A stretch of 64,000 nucleotides of DNA from a virus, in IMG/VR virus record IMGVR_UViG_3300030060_004838, positions 31,976-95,975 of that record, one strand, 5' to 3'. A model generated the notes under the pieces. That model was not told the DNA's origin, did no database searches, and worked only from the letters and a program-made list of their open reading frames with translations. A program made the translations under genes and the position numbers. Below are positions 20,735 through 29,781 of this stretch, one piece after another (within the stretch, counting starts at the first letter, position 1; each line of letters opens with the position of its first letter).

Positions 20735-21608
20735 TATTAGAGGACAAAATAAATTTGTAAATGATGCTACATCATGGATAGAAAAAGGTAATATGCCTAA
20801 TGTATTAATTTATGGAAATCCTGGAAATGGTAAAACAACAGCAGGACATTGTTTAGGTAATGAATTCTTAGGTGAATCAAAAGCCCTAAACTATTTAGAA
20901 ATTAATGCAAGTCAAGATAGAAGATTAGAAACTATTAGAACTACCATTACAAATTTTGCTAATACAAGAGGAACAGATGATGTACCATTTAAGATTTGTT
21001 TATTAGATGAAATTGATGGTATGACAAGAGATTCTCAAAGAGCATTAAAAAGAACAATGGAAAGAGCAACCAATGTTAGATTTATTATTACTTGTAATAA
21101 TGTTGCTGATGTTGATTATGCTATTCGTAGTAGATGTGCTAATTATTATTTTGAACCACTTAGTATAGATGGTATGGTAGAAATGCTTTGGCAGATTGCT
21201 GAAGAAGAAAATATTGTATTATTAAAAGATGAAGTTATTGATTTCTGTAAATCACTTAACGGTGATATGCGTAGAGGAATTAATGAATTACAAGCAACAG
21301 CATTTAGTGGTGCTGGATTAAAAGAAAAGACAAAAGAGTTTATGATAAATTATGATAAGATTTTGGATATGCTTGCGGCTGGACAGATATTTGAAGCAAA
21401 TGAAATACTTACAAAAGAAATAGTAAGTGGTCGTTCTGTAAAAGAAATCTGTAATAATCTGCATCATTGTGTATTAGAAAAAGAAGAATATGATAGAGTC
21501 GCTATGTTTAAGTGCCTAAGTCATATTGGAGAAATGGAATGGAGAAGTAAGTCAATGACTCCTAAAATTGTTGTGTCATGGTTTGTGGCGCAATTCATTG
21601 ACAATTGA
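20694..21608 (+). CDS. rfcS: Replication factor C small subunit
   Basis: A clamp-loader AAA+ ATPase that loads PCNA on primed DNA. Seen: E-K-Y-R-P-K at the N-terminus (RFC box), Walker A G-N-P-G-N-G-K-T at about 41-48, Walker B C-L-L-D-E-I-D near 102, sensor 1 F-I-I-T-C-N-N, and the S-R-C motif (I-R-S-R-C) near 146. Sensor 2 G-D-M-R-R follows, then the helical collar. The length of about 304 is slightly short of archaeal RfcS (320-330). Start chosen at 20694 because AGGAGAG lies upstream. It precedes the SSB, RecA-like and clamp genes, forming a replication cluster. Confidence 0.93.
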   Translation: MNWTEKYRPKRVSDIRGQNKFVNDATSWIEKGNMPNVLIYGNPGNGKTTAGHCLGNEFLGESKALNYLEINASQDRRLETIRTTITNFANTRGTDDVPFKICLLDEIDGMTRDSQRALKRTMERATNVRFIITCNNVADVDYAIRSRCANYYFEPLSIDGMVEMLWQIAEEENIVLLKDEVIDFCKSLNGDMRRGINELQATAFSGAGLKEKTKEFMINYDKILDMLAAGQIFEANEILTKEIVSGRSVKEICNNLHHCVLEKEEYDRVAMFKCLSHIGEMEWRSKSMTPKIVVSWFVAQFIDN

Positions 21609-21634
21609 AAAAAGAAAAACAGGAAGTGAAAAAA

Positions 21635-22873
21635 ATGAATGAAAGAATAGAAAATGAATTGAATGGTTTGGCTACCAAATTAGGTAAGTCCGAAGAAGAA
21701 ATGTTAGCAAAGTTTAATGAAATTGCTGAGAGTAATAACCTTGATTTAGAAAATGAGCGACAGTCTATGGTTGCACTAACTCTAACAAGAAACTTTGTGC
21801 GAGGTTCTTTGAAAGGAAATACATCATCAAGGAGAGGCGGATATGGTAATGATGCTTTTGGATTTGTTGTTGGTAGTGAACCTGCAAGAGATGTACAAGA
21901 ATGGAGTAGAAAAAGATTGCTAAGTGATTATAATAGTAATTCTAATACTGTGTTTAATGAAGAAAGATGTGCTGAAGTTACACTAACAGATGCAGGATAT
22001 GAAAAGAGTCAAGTTGTTAATGGTGATGTTCAAACAAAGACAATTCCTCAATTACCAAATTCTGCTATTGAAGTAGATGAGAATAAGTGGATTGTACCTA
22101 TTGATAATATTAAAGCATTTATGAGTGGAGATTCTAACCCTCGATATGGTAAGCCTCTACCTGCTGAAGAATTTAGAAGGAGAGTACATTTGATTGCTAA
22201 GAAAGATGGTGGCGATTTCCAATATTGGACTTTTGGTTTGAAGAATATTGCCGCTAAAGAATGGGATGTAAAAAACTTTGAATGGCTACATCTTAATGCT
22301 ATCTTTAATGATGATAGAAATGCTTGTTATGGTATTAAGGGAAGAACACTTTCTTCTCTACAATATAATGCTAACTTAGATGAAGATGATGATTTATATG
22401 TTGGTAATCTACCTTCTATGGAAGATTTACTTGTAGAATGTATGGGTGATTATATTGCTGATTTGTTAGAAATTGAAGATTATCATTCAACAATTATGTC
22501 AAATCCAGGAATGAAACTATGTATTACTGATGGAATTGTTAGCAGTATGAATTTGACTGTTAATGAAAAGACAGGAAATAGAGTATTGTGGATTGAACCT
22601 GCTGATGCAAGTTATGGTTTTGAAGAAGCAGATATTCCTGATTCAACCCCATGTTGGATTCCTTCTAATGTAGATATTGATTTTGGTGTAGGTAGTGATG
22701 TTATTATTATCGGAAGAACAAATCAAACACAAAAGAGAGATGAAGATGGTAATTATCTTGAAGATGAATATAATCCTGTTTCTTTGAACATTTATGGTAT
22801 TCTACCGAGAGTTGCTCTTGGTGCGCCTAATGAAGTTGCAGAAGCAGTAGATGATGATTTAAATTATTGGTGA
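21635..22873 (+). CDS. Candidate single-stranded-DNA-binding (RPA-like) protein (412 aa)
   Basis: ATG 21635 has the strong AGGAAGTGAAAAAA site. The N-terminal 50 residues are helical. F-V-R-G-S-L-K ... S-R-R-G-G-Y-G is a Gly/Arg stretch. The centre is strand-rich and fits OB folds. The end A-E-A-V-D-D-D-L-N-Y-W is an acidic tail closed by aromatics, a feature shared by bacterial and phage SSBs that use it to recruit partners. Placement between RFC and a RecA-like ATPase supports a role in replication or recombination. No family signature proves it. Confidence 0.45.
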   Translation: MNERIENELNGLATKLGKSEEEMLAKFNEIAESNNLDLENERQSMVALTLTRNFVRGSLKGNTSSRRGGYGNDAFGFVVGSEPARDVQEWSRKRLLSDYNSNSNTVFNEERCAEVTLTDAGYEKSQVVNGDVQTKTIPQLPNSAIEVDENKWIVPIDNIKAFMSGDSNPRYGKPLPAEEFRRRVHLIAKKDGGDFQYWTFGLKNIAAKEWDVKNFEWLHLNAIFNDDRNACYGIKGRTLSSLQYNANLDEDDDLYVGNLPSMEDLLVECMGDYIADLLEIEDYHSTIMSNPGMKLCITDGIVSSMNLTVNEKTGNRVLWIEPADASYGFEEADIPDSTPCWIPSNVDIDFGVGSDVIIIGRTNQTQKRDEDGNYLEDEYNPVSLNIYGILPRVALGAPNEVAEAVDDDLNYW

Positions 22874-22878
22874 TTTGA

Positions 22879-23034
22879 ATGAATTGGAAAAAATTAGGAC
22901 TTTATAGTAGTTTATTTTCTATTGTTAGTAGTATTGCTATTTATGCTTTACATGATGAAAACTTAGGTATCTTTGTTGGATTGTGGGCTTCAGCATTATT
23001 GCTTCTAACAGATAGAGTAGACGAAGTAGTTTGA
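22879..23034 (+). CDS. Small two-span membrane protein (51 aa)
   Basis: ATG 22879, with TTGGTGATTTG upstream, gives 51 residues. S-L-F-S-I-V-S-S-I-A-I-Y-A-L and G-I-F-V-G-L-W-A-S-A-L-L-L-L are two hydrophobic segments joined by H-D-E-N-L. Small membrane proteins recur in this genome. Function unknown. Confidence 0.5.
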   Translation: MNWKKLGLYSSLFSIVSSIAIYALHDENLGIFVGLWASALLLLTDRVDEVV

Positions 23035-23110
23035 TTAGTTATTTGTGTAATCGTAGGCGTTAATGACGGTCAAATAGGTGCGAAGCCTATCCTCTAAAGG
23101 AGAAATTAAA

Positions 23111-23323
23111 ATGAAAAGATATGTAAGAATGAATCAGTTAAGTATGGATTTAGCGGAAGTTGAATCTATTGAATGGAAGAAAATTGATGACGATGAAGTA
23201 ATTGCTGACCAAGATTTGTATTCAGTTAGAATACATATGAAAAGTGGTAAGATGTACACACGACAGATATTTGAAACACAGTTTGAAGAATTGAAAGAAC
23301 AATTCAAAGAATTAATAGTATAA
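23111..23323 (+). CDS. Small hypothetical protein (70 aa)
   Basis: AAAGGAGAAATTAAA precedes ATG 23111; the upstream-extended frame is not needed. The product has an alternating beta pattern (V-R-I-H-M-K-S-G-K-M-Y-T) and an acidic helix at the end. A short hairpin (ATAGG/CCTAT) lies upstream near 23078-23094. Unknown. Confidence 0.55.
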   Translation: MKRYVRMNQLSMDLAEVESIEWKKIDDDEVIADQDLYSVRIHMKSGKMYTRQIFETQFEELKEQFKELIV

Positions 23324-23342
23324 AAAAAAGGAAGTGAAATAA

Positions 23343-24257
23343 ATGGGAATAGGAAATAAGAAAGGAATTGCGGCAGGAAAGGTATTGAATAATGCAAAAG
23401 AAGAACAAGGTTTATCAGCGTTTAAACAAGCAAAGTTAAAGGCTATGAATCAAAGAAAGATTTTGTTAGAACAAGAATCAGCATATATGATTTGTGGTAT
23501 TAGCGGAAATCCGGGAACAGGAAAAACAGGTATTGCTTTAGATTGTAGAACCGAAAAAGAAAGAAAAACACATTGGTTGTTTATTCTTGATTTTGATGAA
23601 GGTGCAGAACCTACATGGCGACAACATTGGGCTAATGATGAAAAAATTGTTATCTTTAATCCATATATGTATAATGAAGATATGACTGTTGATTATATGG
23701 CTACTGCTGATATGGCAAGATATTTTATTGCTATGGTAAATGAAGCAATTGAATCAGGAGAAATTGAAGATGGTGAAGATACTGTAAAAATTGAAGCAGT
23801 AAAAGCAATTATTTTTGATGGTCTTGATTCATGGTTAGATACTACTAATATGATTGCAAGATTAAATCATATTAAGGGTAAAGACCCAAGAGCAGCAGAT
23901 AAAGTAAAAATGGTGCCGACACAATGGTATGCAAGAACAGAAGAATATAAAAGATTATTTAAGGCGGCTTGTCAATTAAGATGCCATAAATTCTTTATTA
24001 CACATATGAAAGAAGTCCATGATGGATTTGATATTGTTGGTCTAAAGCCTGATTGGGAGAAATCTACAACGGCTAAATTATTCCAACACATTGAGTGTAA
24101 AATGGAAGAAAGAGGCAAGAACTTTAAGTTGGTAGGACAAGTTAAGAAATCTAAAACTAATGCAGATAATGTAGGTCAATCTTTTACTATTATGGAAAAT
24201 GATAATGGTAAGATTAAGTGGACAGGTATTCCTGCAATTAGCGAAGGAACTCTTTGA
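23343..24257 (+). CDS. RecA-like P-loop ATPase of the Sak4/AAA_24 type (304 aa)
   Basis: The G-N-P-G-T-G-K-T Walker A lies at residues 55-62. W-L-F-I-L-D-F-D-E-G and A-I-I-F-D-G-L-D-S-W are candidate catalytic and Walker B strands, and F-F-I-T-H-M-K-E-V-H is a later motif. The ATPase core without RecA-type N- or C-terminal domains fits the phage Sak4/AAA_24 group, single-strand annealing or recombination ATPases. GGAAGTGAAATAA gives strong translation. It lies beside an SSB candidate and the PCNA-like clamp, as Sak4 proteins often pair with an SSB. Confidence 0.75.
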   Translation: MGIGNKKGIAAGKVLNNAKEEQGLSAFKQAKLKAMNQRKILLEQESAYMICGISGNPGTGKTGIALDCRTEKERKTHWLFILDFDEGAEPTWRQHWANDEKIVIFNPYMYNEDMTVDYMATADMARYFIAMVNEAIESGEIEDGEDTVKIEAVKAIIFDGLDSWLDTTNMIARLNHIKGKDPRAADKVKMVPTQWYARTEEYKRLFKAACQLRCHKFFITHMKEVHDGFDIVGLKPDWEKSTTAKLFQHIECKMEERGKNFKLVGQVKKSKTNADNVGQSFTIMENDNGKIKWTGIPAISEGTL

Positions 24258-24369
24258 GGATTTAATTCCTCTTTGAAATTATAGGGTTTTGTTAGAGTAA
24301 TGAATAAAAAAGTGGGCATCACTAACAGGGTTTTCCTCCAACCCTTTATTCCCCCTATGCACATTGGAG
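24258..24369 (+). other. Spacer with terminator-like hairpin before the clamp gene
   Basis: AGGGTT (24327-24332) pairs with AACCCT (24340-24345), followed by TTTA. TGTTAG and CTAACA further upstream can also pair. This could attenuate readthrough into the clamp gene. The 29-codon open frame from 24300 has no ribosome site. Confidence 0.35.
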
Positions 24370-24378
24370 ATGAAAAAA

Positions 24379-25143
24379 ATGAAATGTAAAGTAAATGGAA
24401 AGATATTGAAAGGAAAGATTGAGAGTGTTTTACTAAAAGGTAAATGGAACAATGGCGGAACAAATAAAAATTCTGTACTATGTCCTACTATTGTATTTAG
24501 TGTAGATAAAGAAGGTAACAATTGTATATTAACAAATGGTAATCCTTCTACTTATATTACCAACTCATTAGATTTAATTGAGATGGATGAAACTAAATCA
24601 GGTAGAGTAGCATTAGATTCAGATATTCTATTGAAATATTTACCTAAAGAAGATTGTATTTTTCAATTGAAAAATAATAATTTGCAATTGGTAACTGAAA
24701 AGAAATCTGTATCTTTGCCTATTTTAGATAGACATGAGAATAATGATAGTATATTATTTGTTGAAAAGAATCTAAAGGTAAGTAGAGATACTAAAGAAAA
24801 GGTAATTGTAAGTTCAAAAACTCAATTAGAAACAAGAATTAAAGTTAGTTCTGATGAATTATCAGAAGCGTTTTCAGATTGTGAAGCCGTAGGTAATTCA
24901 GTTTATAAATTAGATTATGATGGTGAAAGATTAACTATTTCATCTTCTACTAATACTGAATCTGTTTCAGTAAATATAGAGCCTGTTGATTCAATAGGTG
25001 TAAAAGCAACGATGGAATTTAGTGCGCCCTTCTTTAAATATTTAGAAGGTAGGACTACTATTCTATCATTTAATGATGAGTCACCACTCTCAGTAATTAG
25101 TGGTAATATGAAAATATTAAGAGCACCAAGAATAGAAGCGTGA
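24379..25143 (+). CDS. pcn: PCNA-like sliding clamp (divergent)
   Basis: A trimeric ring clamp that tethers the polymerase and ligase to DNA. The 254-residue length equals PCNA. Two similar halves with alternating strands and short helices are visible. The C-terminus M-K-I-L-R-A-P-R-I-E-A strongly resembles the L-A-P-R-I-E ending of archaeal and eukaryotic PCNA, and D-S-D-I-L-L-K-Y-L parallels the interdomain region. Overall sequence is divergent. Start: TTG 24364 or ATG 24370 are possible, but ATG 24379 has GGAGA at better spacing. Context (RFC before, PolB with PIP box after) supports the call. Confidence 0.78.
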   Translation: MKCKVNGKILKGKIESVLLKGKWNNGGTNKNSVLCPTIVFSVDKEGNNCILTNGNPSTYITNSLDLIEMDETKSGRVALDSDILLKYLPKEDCIFQLKNNNLQLVTEKKSVSLPILDRHENNDSILFVEKNLKVSRDTKEKVIVSSKTQLETRIKVSSDELSEAFSDCEAVGNSVYKLDYDGERLTISSSTNTESVSVNIEPVDSIGVKATMEFSAPFFKYLEGRTTILSFNDESPLSVISGNMKILRAPRIEA

Positions 25144-25147
25144 TATT

Positions 25148-25384
25148 ATGAGTAAAAAGAAAAAAGAAGAAAAGCCTAAAATAGAAAAACAAGACCCCCA
25201 AGTATTAATACAAAGCCTATTACAAATGATACAGTATATGGCTAACGCTCTAAATTTAGAAGCGGCAGGTGTATTACATAATACCGGTTGGTGTAAAGAT
25301 TTAATTGCCGATGACGGTTGCCCTGTTTGTAAGATTGAAAAGGAGAGGGAAAACGATGAATTGGTGGAATCAAAAGATAATTGA
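25148..25384 (+). CDS. Small Lys-rich protein with C-terminal Cys pair (78 aa)
   Basis: AGCGTGATATT precedes ATG 25148, a weak site, but coupling to the clamp gene is likely. The N-terminus is Lys/Glu-rich and the middle hydrophobic-helical. W-C-K-D and C-P-V-C-K suggest a metal site. Unknown. Confidence 0.5.
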   Translation: MSKKKKEEKPKIEKQDPQVLIQSLLQMIQYMANALNLEAAGVLHNTGWCKDLIADDGCPVCKIEKERENDELVESKDN

Positions 25385-25571
25385 TAAAACCGTTTGTGGC
25401 TTTGATGATTGTGATAATTCAATTGTAAATAATTCTTTTGATGGAAACCCTGTAATAAATAAAGACATTTGTGTTTATTGTTATAGAGAAAGAGTCCATA
25501 AAAAGGCTATGCAATTGTATAGAAAACAAACAAGAGAAAGATTGGAGGAAGAATTACATGCCAATGTCTGA
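25356..25571 (+). CDS. Small zinc-binding protein (71 aa)
   Basis: AGGAGAGGGAAAAC precedes ATG 25356, so I reject the longer frame from 25305. C14...C19 (V-C-G-F-D-D-C) and C39-x2-C42 (C-V-Y-C) form a probable zinc site, followed by a basic helix. It overlaps both neighbours. Confidence 0.55.
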   Translation: MNWWNQKIIDKTVCGFDDCDNSIVNNSFDGNPVINKDICVYCYRERVHKKAMQLYRKQTRERLEEELHANV

Positions 25572-25830
25572 CCATCAAGATTCTGAAAACTTTGCTTATG
25601 ATAAAACATGGGAACAAATTGAAGCACTTTTAGATGAGGCTGAAAGAGAACAAAATAGAAGATGGGTAGCATTTCAAAAATGCCCACCAACTTTAAGACA
25701 ACAACATTGGAATAATTATAAAGGATTAGAAGGAGTAATTAATGCTCTTAGATGGGTTCTTGGCGACCTTAAAACGCCAAAAGATAAAGTATTAGGGAGA
25801 GATAGATTTGAAAATAGAAGAAAGAGATAG
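25558..25830 (+). CDS. Hypothetical helical protein (90 aa)
   Basis: TTGGAGGAAGAATTAC precedes ATG 25558. The product is helical with W-E-Q-I-E-A-L-L-D-E-A-E-R-E-Q and several Trp, and a basic end R-F-E-N-R-R-K-R. It overlaps the next gene by 23 bases. No family recognised. Confidence 0.55.
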   Translation: MPMSDHQDSENFAYDKTWEQIEALLDEAEREQNRRWVAFQKCPPTLRQQHWNNYKGLEGVINALRWVLGDLKTPKDKVLGRDRFENRRKR

Positions 25831-26860
25831 TTTAACTTATGATGATATTAGTATTATACCGAGTATGTCTGATATAAAATCAAGAAGTCATTGTGATACA
25901 GCAGTTGGATTCGGCAATTTTAATTTAAATGTGCCATTAATTGCTTCACCAATGGACACAGTTTGCGGTTCAGAAATGTGTATTGAATTAGCAAAACTTG
26001 GTGGGATTGGAGTATTGCATAGATTTCAAAATATCAAAGAACAGGTAGCATTATGCTATGATATTGAAGCAGAAGTAAGAGGACAATATATTGCTGCAAT
26101 TGGTGTAGGCCAAAGAGGTAAAAATAGATTTGATTCTTTAGTAGGTTATACTAATATTCAAGGTGTCTGTATTGATGTAGCACATGGCGACCATGAATTA
26201 GTAGGTGAAATGATTTCTTATATTAAAGAAGAATTTGAAGATGTACATGTAATGGCAGGTAATATTGTAACTAAAGGTGCGGCTGAAAGATTAATTGAAG
26301 CAGGTGCTGATTCTTTAAGAGTAGGAATAGGTAATGGTTCTATGTGTGAAACAAGAATTAGAGCAGGTGTAGGAGTTCCTCAAGCAACAGCATTATTAGA
26401 TATTGCATATCATATAAATGAAGTTTTAGACTTAGATGAAATACCATATATTATTGCTGATGGTGGTTGTAAAACAGTAGGAGATATTCCTAAAGCAATT
26501 GCTCTTGGTGCTGATGCAGTTATGATAGGTTCTTTATTTGCAGGAACAAAAGAAACTCCTGGAATTATATCTAAAATGGGTCAATGGCCTAATGAACAAT
26601 TATACAAAAAGTATCAAGGTTCAGCATCTATTGATTCTAAAACAGCAAGGGGTGAAGAAACTAAAAATGTAGAGGGTAATTCTAAAATTACACCATACAA
26701 AGGAAAGGTAAGAAGAATAGTTGAAGATATATCTGATGGAATTAAAAGTTCTATGAGTTATGTTGGGGCATATACAATTGCTGATTTCCAAACTAAAGCA
26801 AAGTTTTGTAGAGTTACACAAGCAGGACAATTAGAAGCAAAACCACACGGATTATATTAG
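25808..26860 (+). CDS. guaB: IMP dehydrogenase / GMP reductase family protein (350 aa)
   Basis: A TIM-barrel purine enzyme acting on IMP or GMP. Seen: L-T-Y-D-D-I near the start, the M-D-T-V region (A-S-P-M-D-T-V), and the catalytic loop G-N-G-S-M-C-E-T-R with the active Cys. G-V-G-V-P-Q follows, then A-D-G-G (phosphate site), G-A-D-A-V-M-I-G-S and the flap region. No CBS domain is present. The 350-residue length and [10 protein letters not shown] fit both GMP reductase and short IMPDH, so direction is not settled. The start is TTG at 25808, with GGGAGAGA upstream. A nucleotide-salvage role beside the replication genes is likely. Confidence 0.85.
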   Translation: MKIEERDSLTYDDISIIPSMSDIKSRSHCDTAVGFGNFNLNVPLIASPMDTVCGSEMCIELAKLGGIGVLHRFQNIKEQVALCYDIEAEVRGQYIAAIGVGQRGKNRFDSLVGYTNIQGVCIDVAHGDHELVGEMISYIKEEFEDVHVMAGNIVTKGAAERLIEAGADSLRVGIGNGSMCETRIRAGVGVPQATALLDIAYHINEVLDLDEIPYIIADGGCKTVGDIPKAIALGADAVMIGSLFAGTKETPGIISKMGQWPNEQLYKKYQGSASIDSKTARGEETKNVEGNSKITPYKGKVRRIVEDISDGIKSSMSYVGAYTIADFQTKAKFCRVTQAGQLEAKPHGLY

Positions 26861-26868
26861 GTGATAAA

Positions 26869-29268
26869 ATGATAATTAGTGAAGCAAAAAATAATGTAGA
26901 ATTAAGATGGAGAGATAAAGATAACAGAAGGGTTAATAAAACTATTACTAATTTTAAACCATACTTTTTTATTGAAAGAACAGAACAAATGCCTGAGTAT
27001 ATAGATTCATCAAGTAAGTATGGGGCTAACAGAATAAAGCCTACATATGTATTTGGTGAGTGGAAATCATTGGGTGGTAAAGAATTAACTAAAGTTGTAT
27101 TTGATACTGTTGGTGATTTTCATAATGGTAAAAAGCATTGGACTATTACATATGAAGCCGACATAGGTTTAGCAAGAAAATATACAAATGACTGTATGGA
27201 AGAAATAAAAGAATATAACTTGCGTAAATGGTATCTTGATATTGAAACTCAAGTTGGTGGTAGATATGACGGGCAAATAAATGCTTTGACTTTCTATGAT
27301 TCTTTTGATGATTACTATTATGTTATGACCCATTTTCCTATTGAACCACTACCATCATATAAAGATGTATTAGTTTATGAAGACGAACAGGATATGTTAG
27401 AAGCATTTGTTAAATTTGTAGAAGATAAAGACCCTGACATGATTATAGGTTGGTATGTATTAGGTTTTGATATACCTACTATTCTTAAAAGATTAATTGC
27501 TAATGATATTAATCCTAAGAAATTATCACCACATAGAGAAGTTAGAGGCGTTTCTCATAATAGAGTTTATAATATTAATTATGCAAATACTTCACAACCA
27601 ATAAAAGGTAGAATTACTTATTGTCTTATGACTCGATTTGAAAGATTATGGTTAGATTCTCAAAAAGGAACATTACCTTCTCTTAAATTAGATTATTGTT
27701 CAAGAAGATTATTAGGTGAAGATATTGGTAAAGAAAAATCAAATGCTAAGTTTGGTGATGATGAATTTTTCTTGCGTTCTTGGTTAGAAGATACAGAAGT
27801 TTTTCTTGAGTATAACCGAGTAGATGTAGAATTGATGGTTAGAATGGATAATGAAATGAATATTACTGAAAATGATATTGCACTTCAACATTTATTCGTA
27901 TGTCCTTTTGAATGTGTATTTCATAATTCACAAATGGGGGCGGCATATTTTATGCGTCATTCTGATTGGATTGCACCAACAGGTCAAAAAGGTATTAAAA
28001 CAAAATATGAGGCAGCATTCGTAATGAATCCTGAAGAAGAAGATACTTTTGGATTACATGAAAATGTCGCAGTATTTGATTTTAAATCGCTATATCCAAG
28101 CATGATGGCAAGTCGTAATATTTCATGGGAAACAAAATCTAACCATGACAATGCTCACAATGTTTATTTCTCTACACCTAAAAATCTTAGAGAGTGGGAA
28201 GGAGAAAACATTAGTGTATCATTTAGAAAAGATAACTTAGGAGTATTACCAAATGCCGTTTTAACACTCATGAAAATGCGTGATGGGTATAAGAAAAATA
28301 TGCGTGATGCTAAGACTGATGAAGAATATAGAAAATGGGATTCAGCACAAATGGCTACTAAGCGTGGTGTAAATGCTTTGTATGGAGTATTAGCAAAAGA
28401 TGGTTATGGTTGGGGCGATATGGAAATGGCTCAAGCGATTACCGCTTCAGCAAGAGAAGCCATGAGAAGCGTAGCATTCAAAGCAATAGAGTTAGGCTAT
28501 GAAGTAATTTACGGTCATACTGATTCTATATTTGTAAAGGTAAAAAATGTTGATGATGCAAAAGGTCTTTGTGTTTTACTAAATCAACATATACAAAATG
28601 AAGTTTTCAATGAACATGTAGTTTTAGAATTTGAAAAGTATGCTAAGTCATTTTTCCTATCTATGAAAAAGAATCGCTATTGTGGTTATTTATCTTGGAA
28701 AGATAATAAAGATGTAGACGAATTTTTTGTAATGGGATTTGAAATGAAAAAATCTAATGAAACTAAACTTGCAAAAGAAGTGCAATCCAAAATATTACAA
28801 ATGGTAGCACAAGGTAAATCAGAATCTACTGTTACTAAATATGCAAAGGCTATGTATAAAATAGTAAAGGCAGGTAAATATAAACCGTCTTCTGTTATTA
28901 AACAAAGTAGGTTAAGAAAATCATTAGATGAATACGAATCAATCGCTGGCGGTTCTGCTGGTGTATTGTTTTACAATCAAGAAATTGGTGAAATAAAAGA
29001 AGGTGATAGTTATTATTATTATACAGTAGATAATAAAGGTATTACTAAATACCCCCGACAGTATGAAACTAAAGGTAGGGTAAGAAATGTAGATTATATT
29101 GCATTTAAAAAATTAGACGAAGTTATTAATAACTTTCCGATTAATTGGAGTCGTTTGGCTGAATCTGAAATTAGTAAGAAAGTCAAACTGATATATGAAT
29201 CTCTAAGGTGGGATTTATCAGCGATAGCCAATGATGGCAGACAAACAACATTAGATAATTGGTGGTAA
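26869..29268 (+). CDS. polB: Family B DNA polymerase with PIP box
   Basis: Replicative DNA polymerase with 3'-5' exonuclease. Exo I is Y-L-D124-I-E126-T, Exo II I-G-W-Y-V-L-G-F-D201, Exo III Y315-N-R-V-D319. Polymerase motif A is F-D404-F-K-S-L-Y-P-S, motif B K498-R-G-V-N-A-L-Y-G, motif C Y-G-H550-T-D552-S. The first Asp of the usual G-D-T-D-S is His, but the catalytic second Asp is kept. The last residues Q-T-T-L-D-N-W-W form a canonical PCNA-interaction box. The length of 799 is normal. AGGTGATAAA precedes ATG 26869. The clamp and RFC gene lie just upstream. Confidence 0.93.
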   Translation: MIISEAKNNVELRWRDKDNRRVNKTITNFKPYFFIERTEQMPEYIDSSSKYGANRIKPTYVFGEWKSLGGKELTKVVFDTVGDFHNGKKHWTITYEADIGLARKYTNDCMEEIKEYNLRKWYLDIETQVGGRYDGQINALTFYDSFDDYYYVMTHFPIEPLPSYKDVLVYEDEQDMLEAFVKFVEDKDPDMIIGWYVLGFDIPTILKRLIANDINPKKLSPHREVRGVSHNRVYNINYANTSQPIKGRITYCLMTRFERLWLDSQKGTLPSLKLDYCSRRLLGEDIGKEKSNAKFGDDEFFLRSWLEDTEVFLEYNRVDVELMVRMDNEMNITENDIALQHLFVCPFECVFHNSQMGAAYFMRHSDWIAPTGQKGIKTKYEAAFVMNPEEEDTFGLHENVAVFDFKSLYPSMMASRNISWETKSNHDNAHNVYFSTPKNLREWEGENISVSFRKDNLGVLPNAVLTLMKMRDGYKKNMRDAKTDEEYRKWDSAQMATKRGVNALYGVLAKDGYGWGDMEMAQAITASAREAMRSVAFKAIELGYEVIYGHTDSIFVKVKNVDDAKGLCVLLNQHIQNEVFNEHVVLEFEKYAKSFFLSMKKNRYCGYLSWKDNKDVDEFFVMGFEMKKSNETKLAKEVQSKILQMVAQGKSESTVTKYAKAMYKIVKAGKYKPSSVIKQSRLRKSLDEYESIAGGSAGVLFYNQEIGEIKEGDSYYYYTVDNKGITKYPRQYETKGRVRNVDYIAFKKLDEVINNFPINWSRLAESEISKKVKLIYESLRWDLSAIANDGRQTTLDNWW

Positions 29269-29269
29269 T

Positions 29270-29743
29270 TTGAGAGAACAAAGTAATATAAAAGAAATAA
29301 TTAAATTAAAGAAAGAAATGGATAGATTGGAAGAACGATATAATAAAGCGGAAGAAAAGATTGCCAAGTTACAGACAGAAGAAGAAAATCTTTGGGTTAA
29401 AACAGGCATTTGTAGTATTTGTATGGAAGCCCCTAAAGATGGCTATACTGAATGGCATCATATTATTTCACAGCATAAATGTAAAAAAGAAGGACTATTA
29501 CACTTAATTAGTGCAAGGTCTAATGTTGTTGAATTATGTAAAGCATGTCATGATTTAACTACGGCTTCTATGTTAAGAACAAATTTAGAAAACTCTACTT
29601 CAAGGGTTTCTAAAGAAAACGCTGATAAAGAACCAACAGAAAATCAAATCAAGTATATCAAAAAACTGGGTGGAGATATACCTGATGACCTTACCCGACA
29701 GGGGGCAAGTCAATTAATTGACGAACTAAAAAAAGTGAGTTAA
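29270..29743 (+). CDS. HNH endonuclease-like protein (157 aa)
   Basis: TTG at 29270 follows the PolB stop. An N-terminal coiled coil (about 1-45) precedes the HNH core: C-S-I-C (49-52), W-H-H (about 64-66), S-N-V-V-E-L-C-K-A-C-H, with both Cys pairs of a zinc-stabilised HNH fold. The final 35 residues (E-N-Q-I-K-Y-I-K-K-L-G-G ... A-S-Q-L-I-D-E-L) repeat the C-terminal module of the 10913 protein. It may be a DNA nicking or processing enzyme tied to replication. Homing activity is not indicated. Confidence 0.7.
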   Translation: MREQSNIKEIIKLKKEMDRLEERYNKAEEKIAKLQTEEENLWVKTGICSICMEAPKDGYTEWHHIISQHKCKKEGLLHLISARSNVVELCKACHDLTTASMLRTNLENSTSRVSKENADKEPTENQIKYIKKLGGDIPDDLTRQGASQLIDELKKVS

Positions 29744-29781
29744 GAATCCTCCCAAATAAAAATTATGAAAAGGTGTTTAGA

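Noticed and set aside
24300-24389. Short open frame before the clamp gene
   Set aside because: 29 codons without a ribosome site, overlapping a terminator-like hairpin and the start of the clamp gene.
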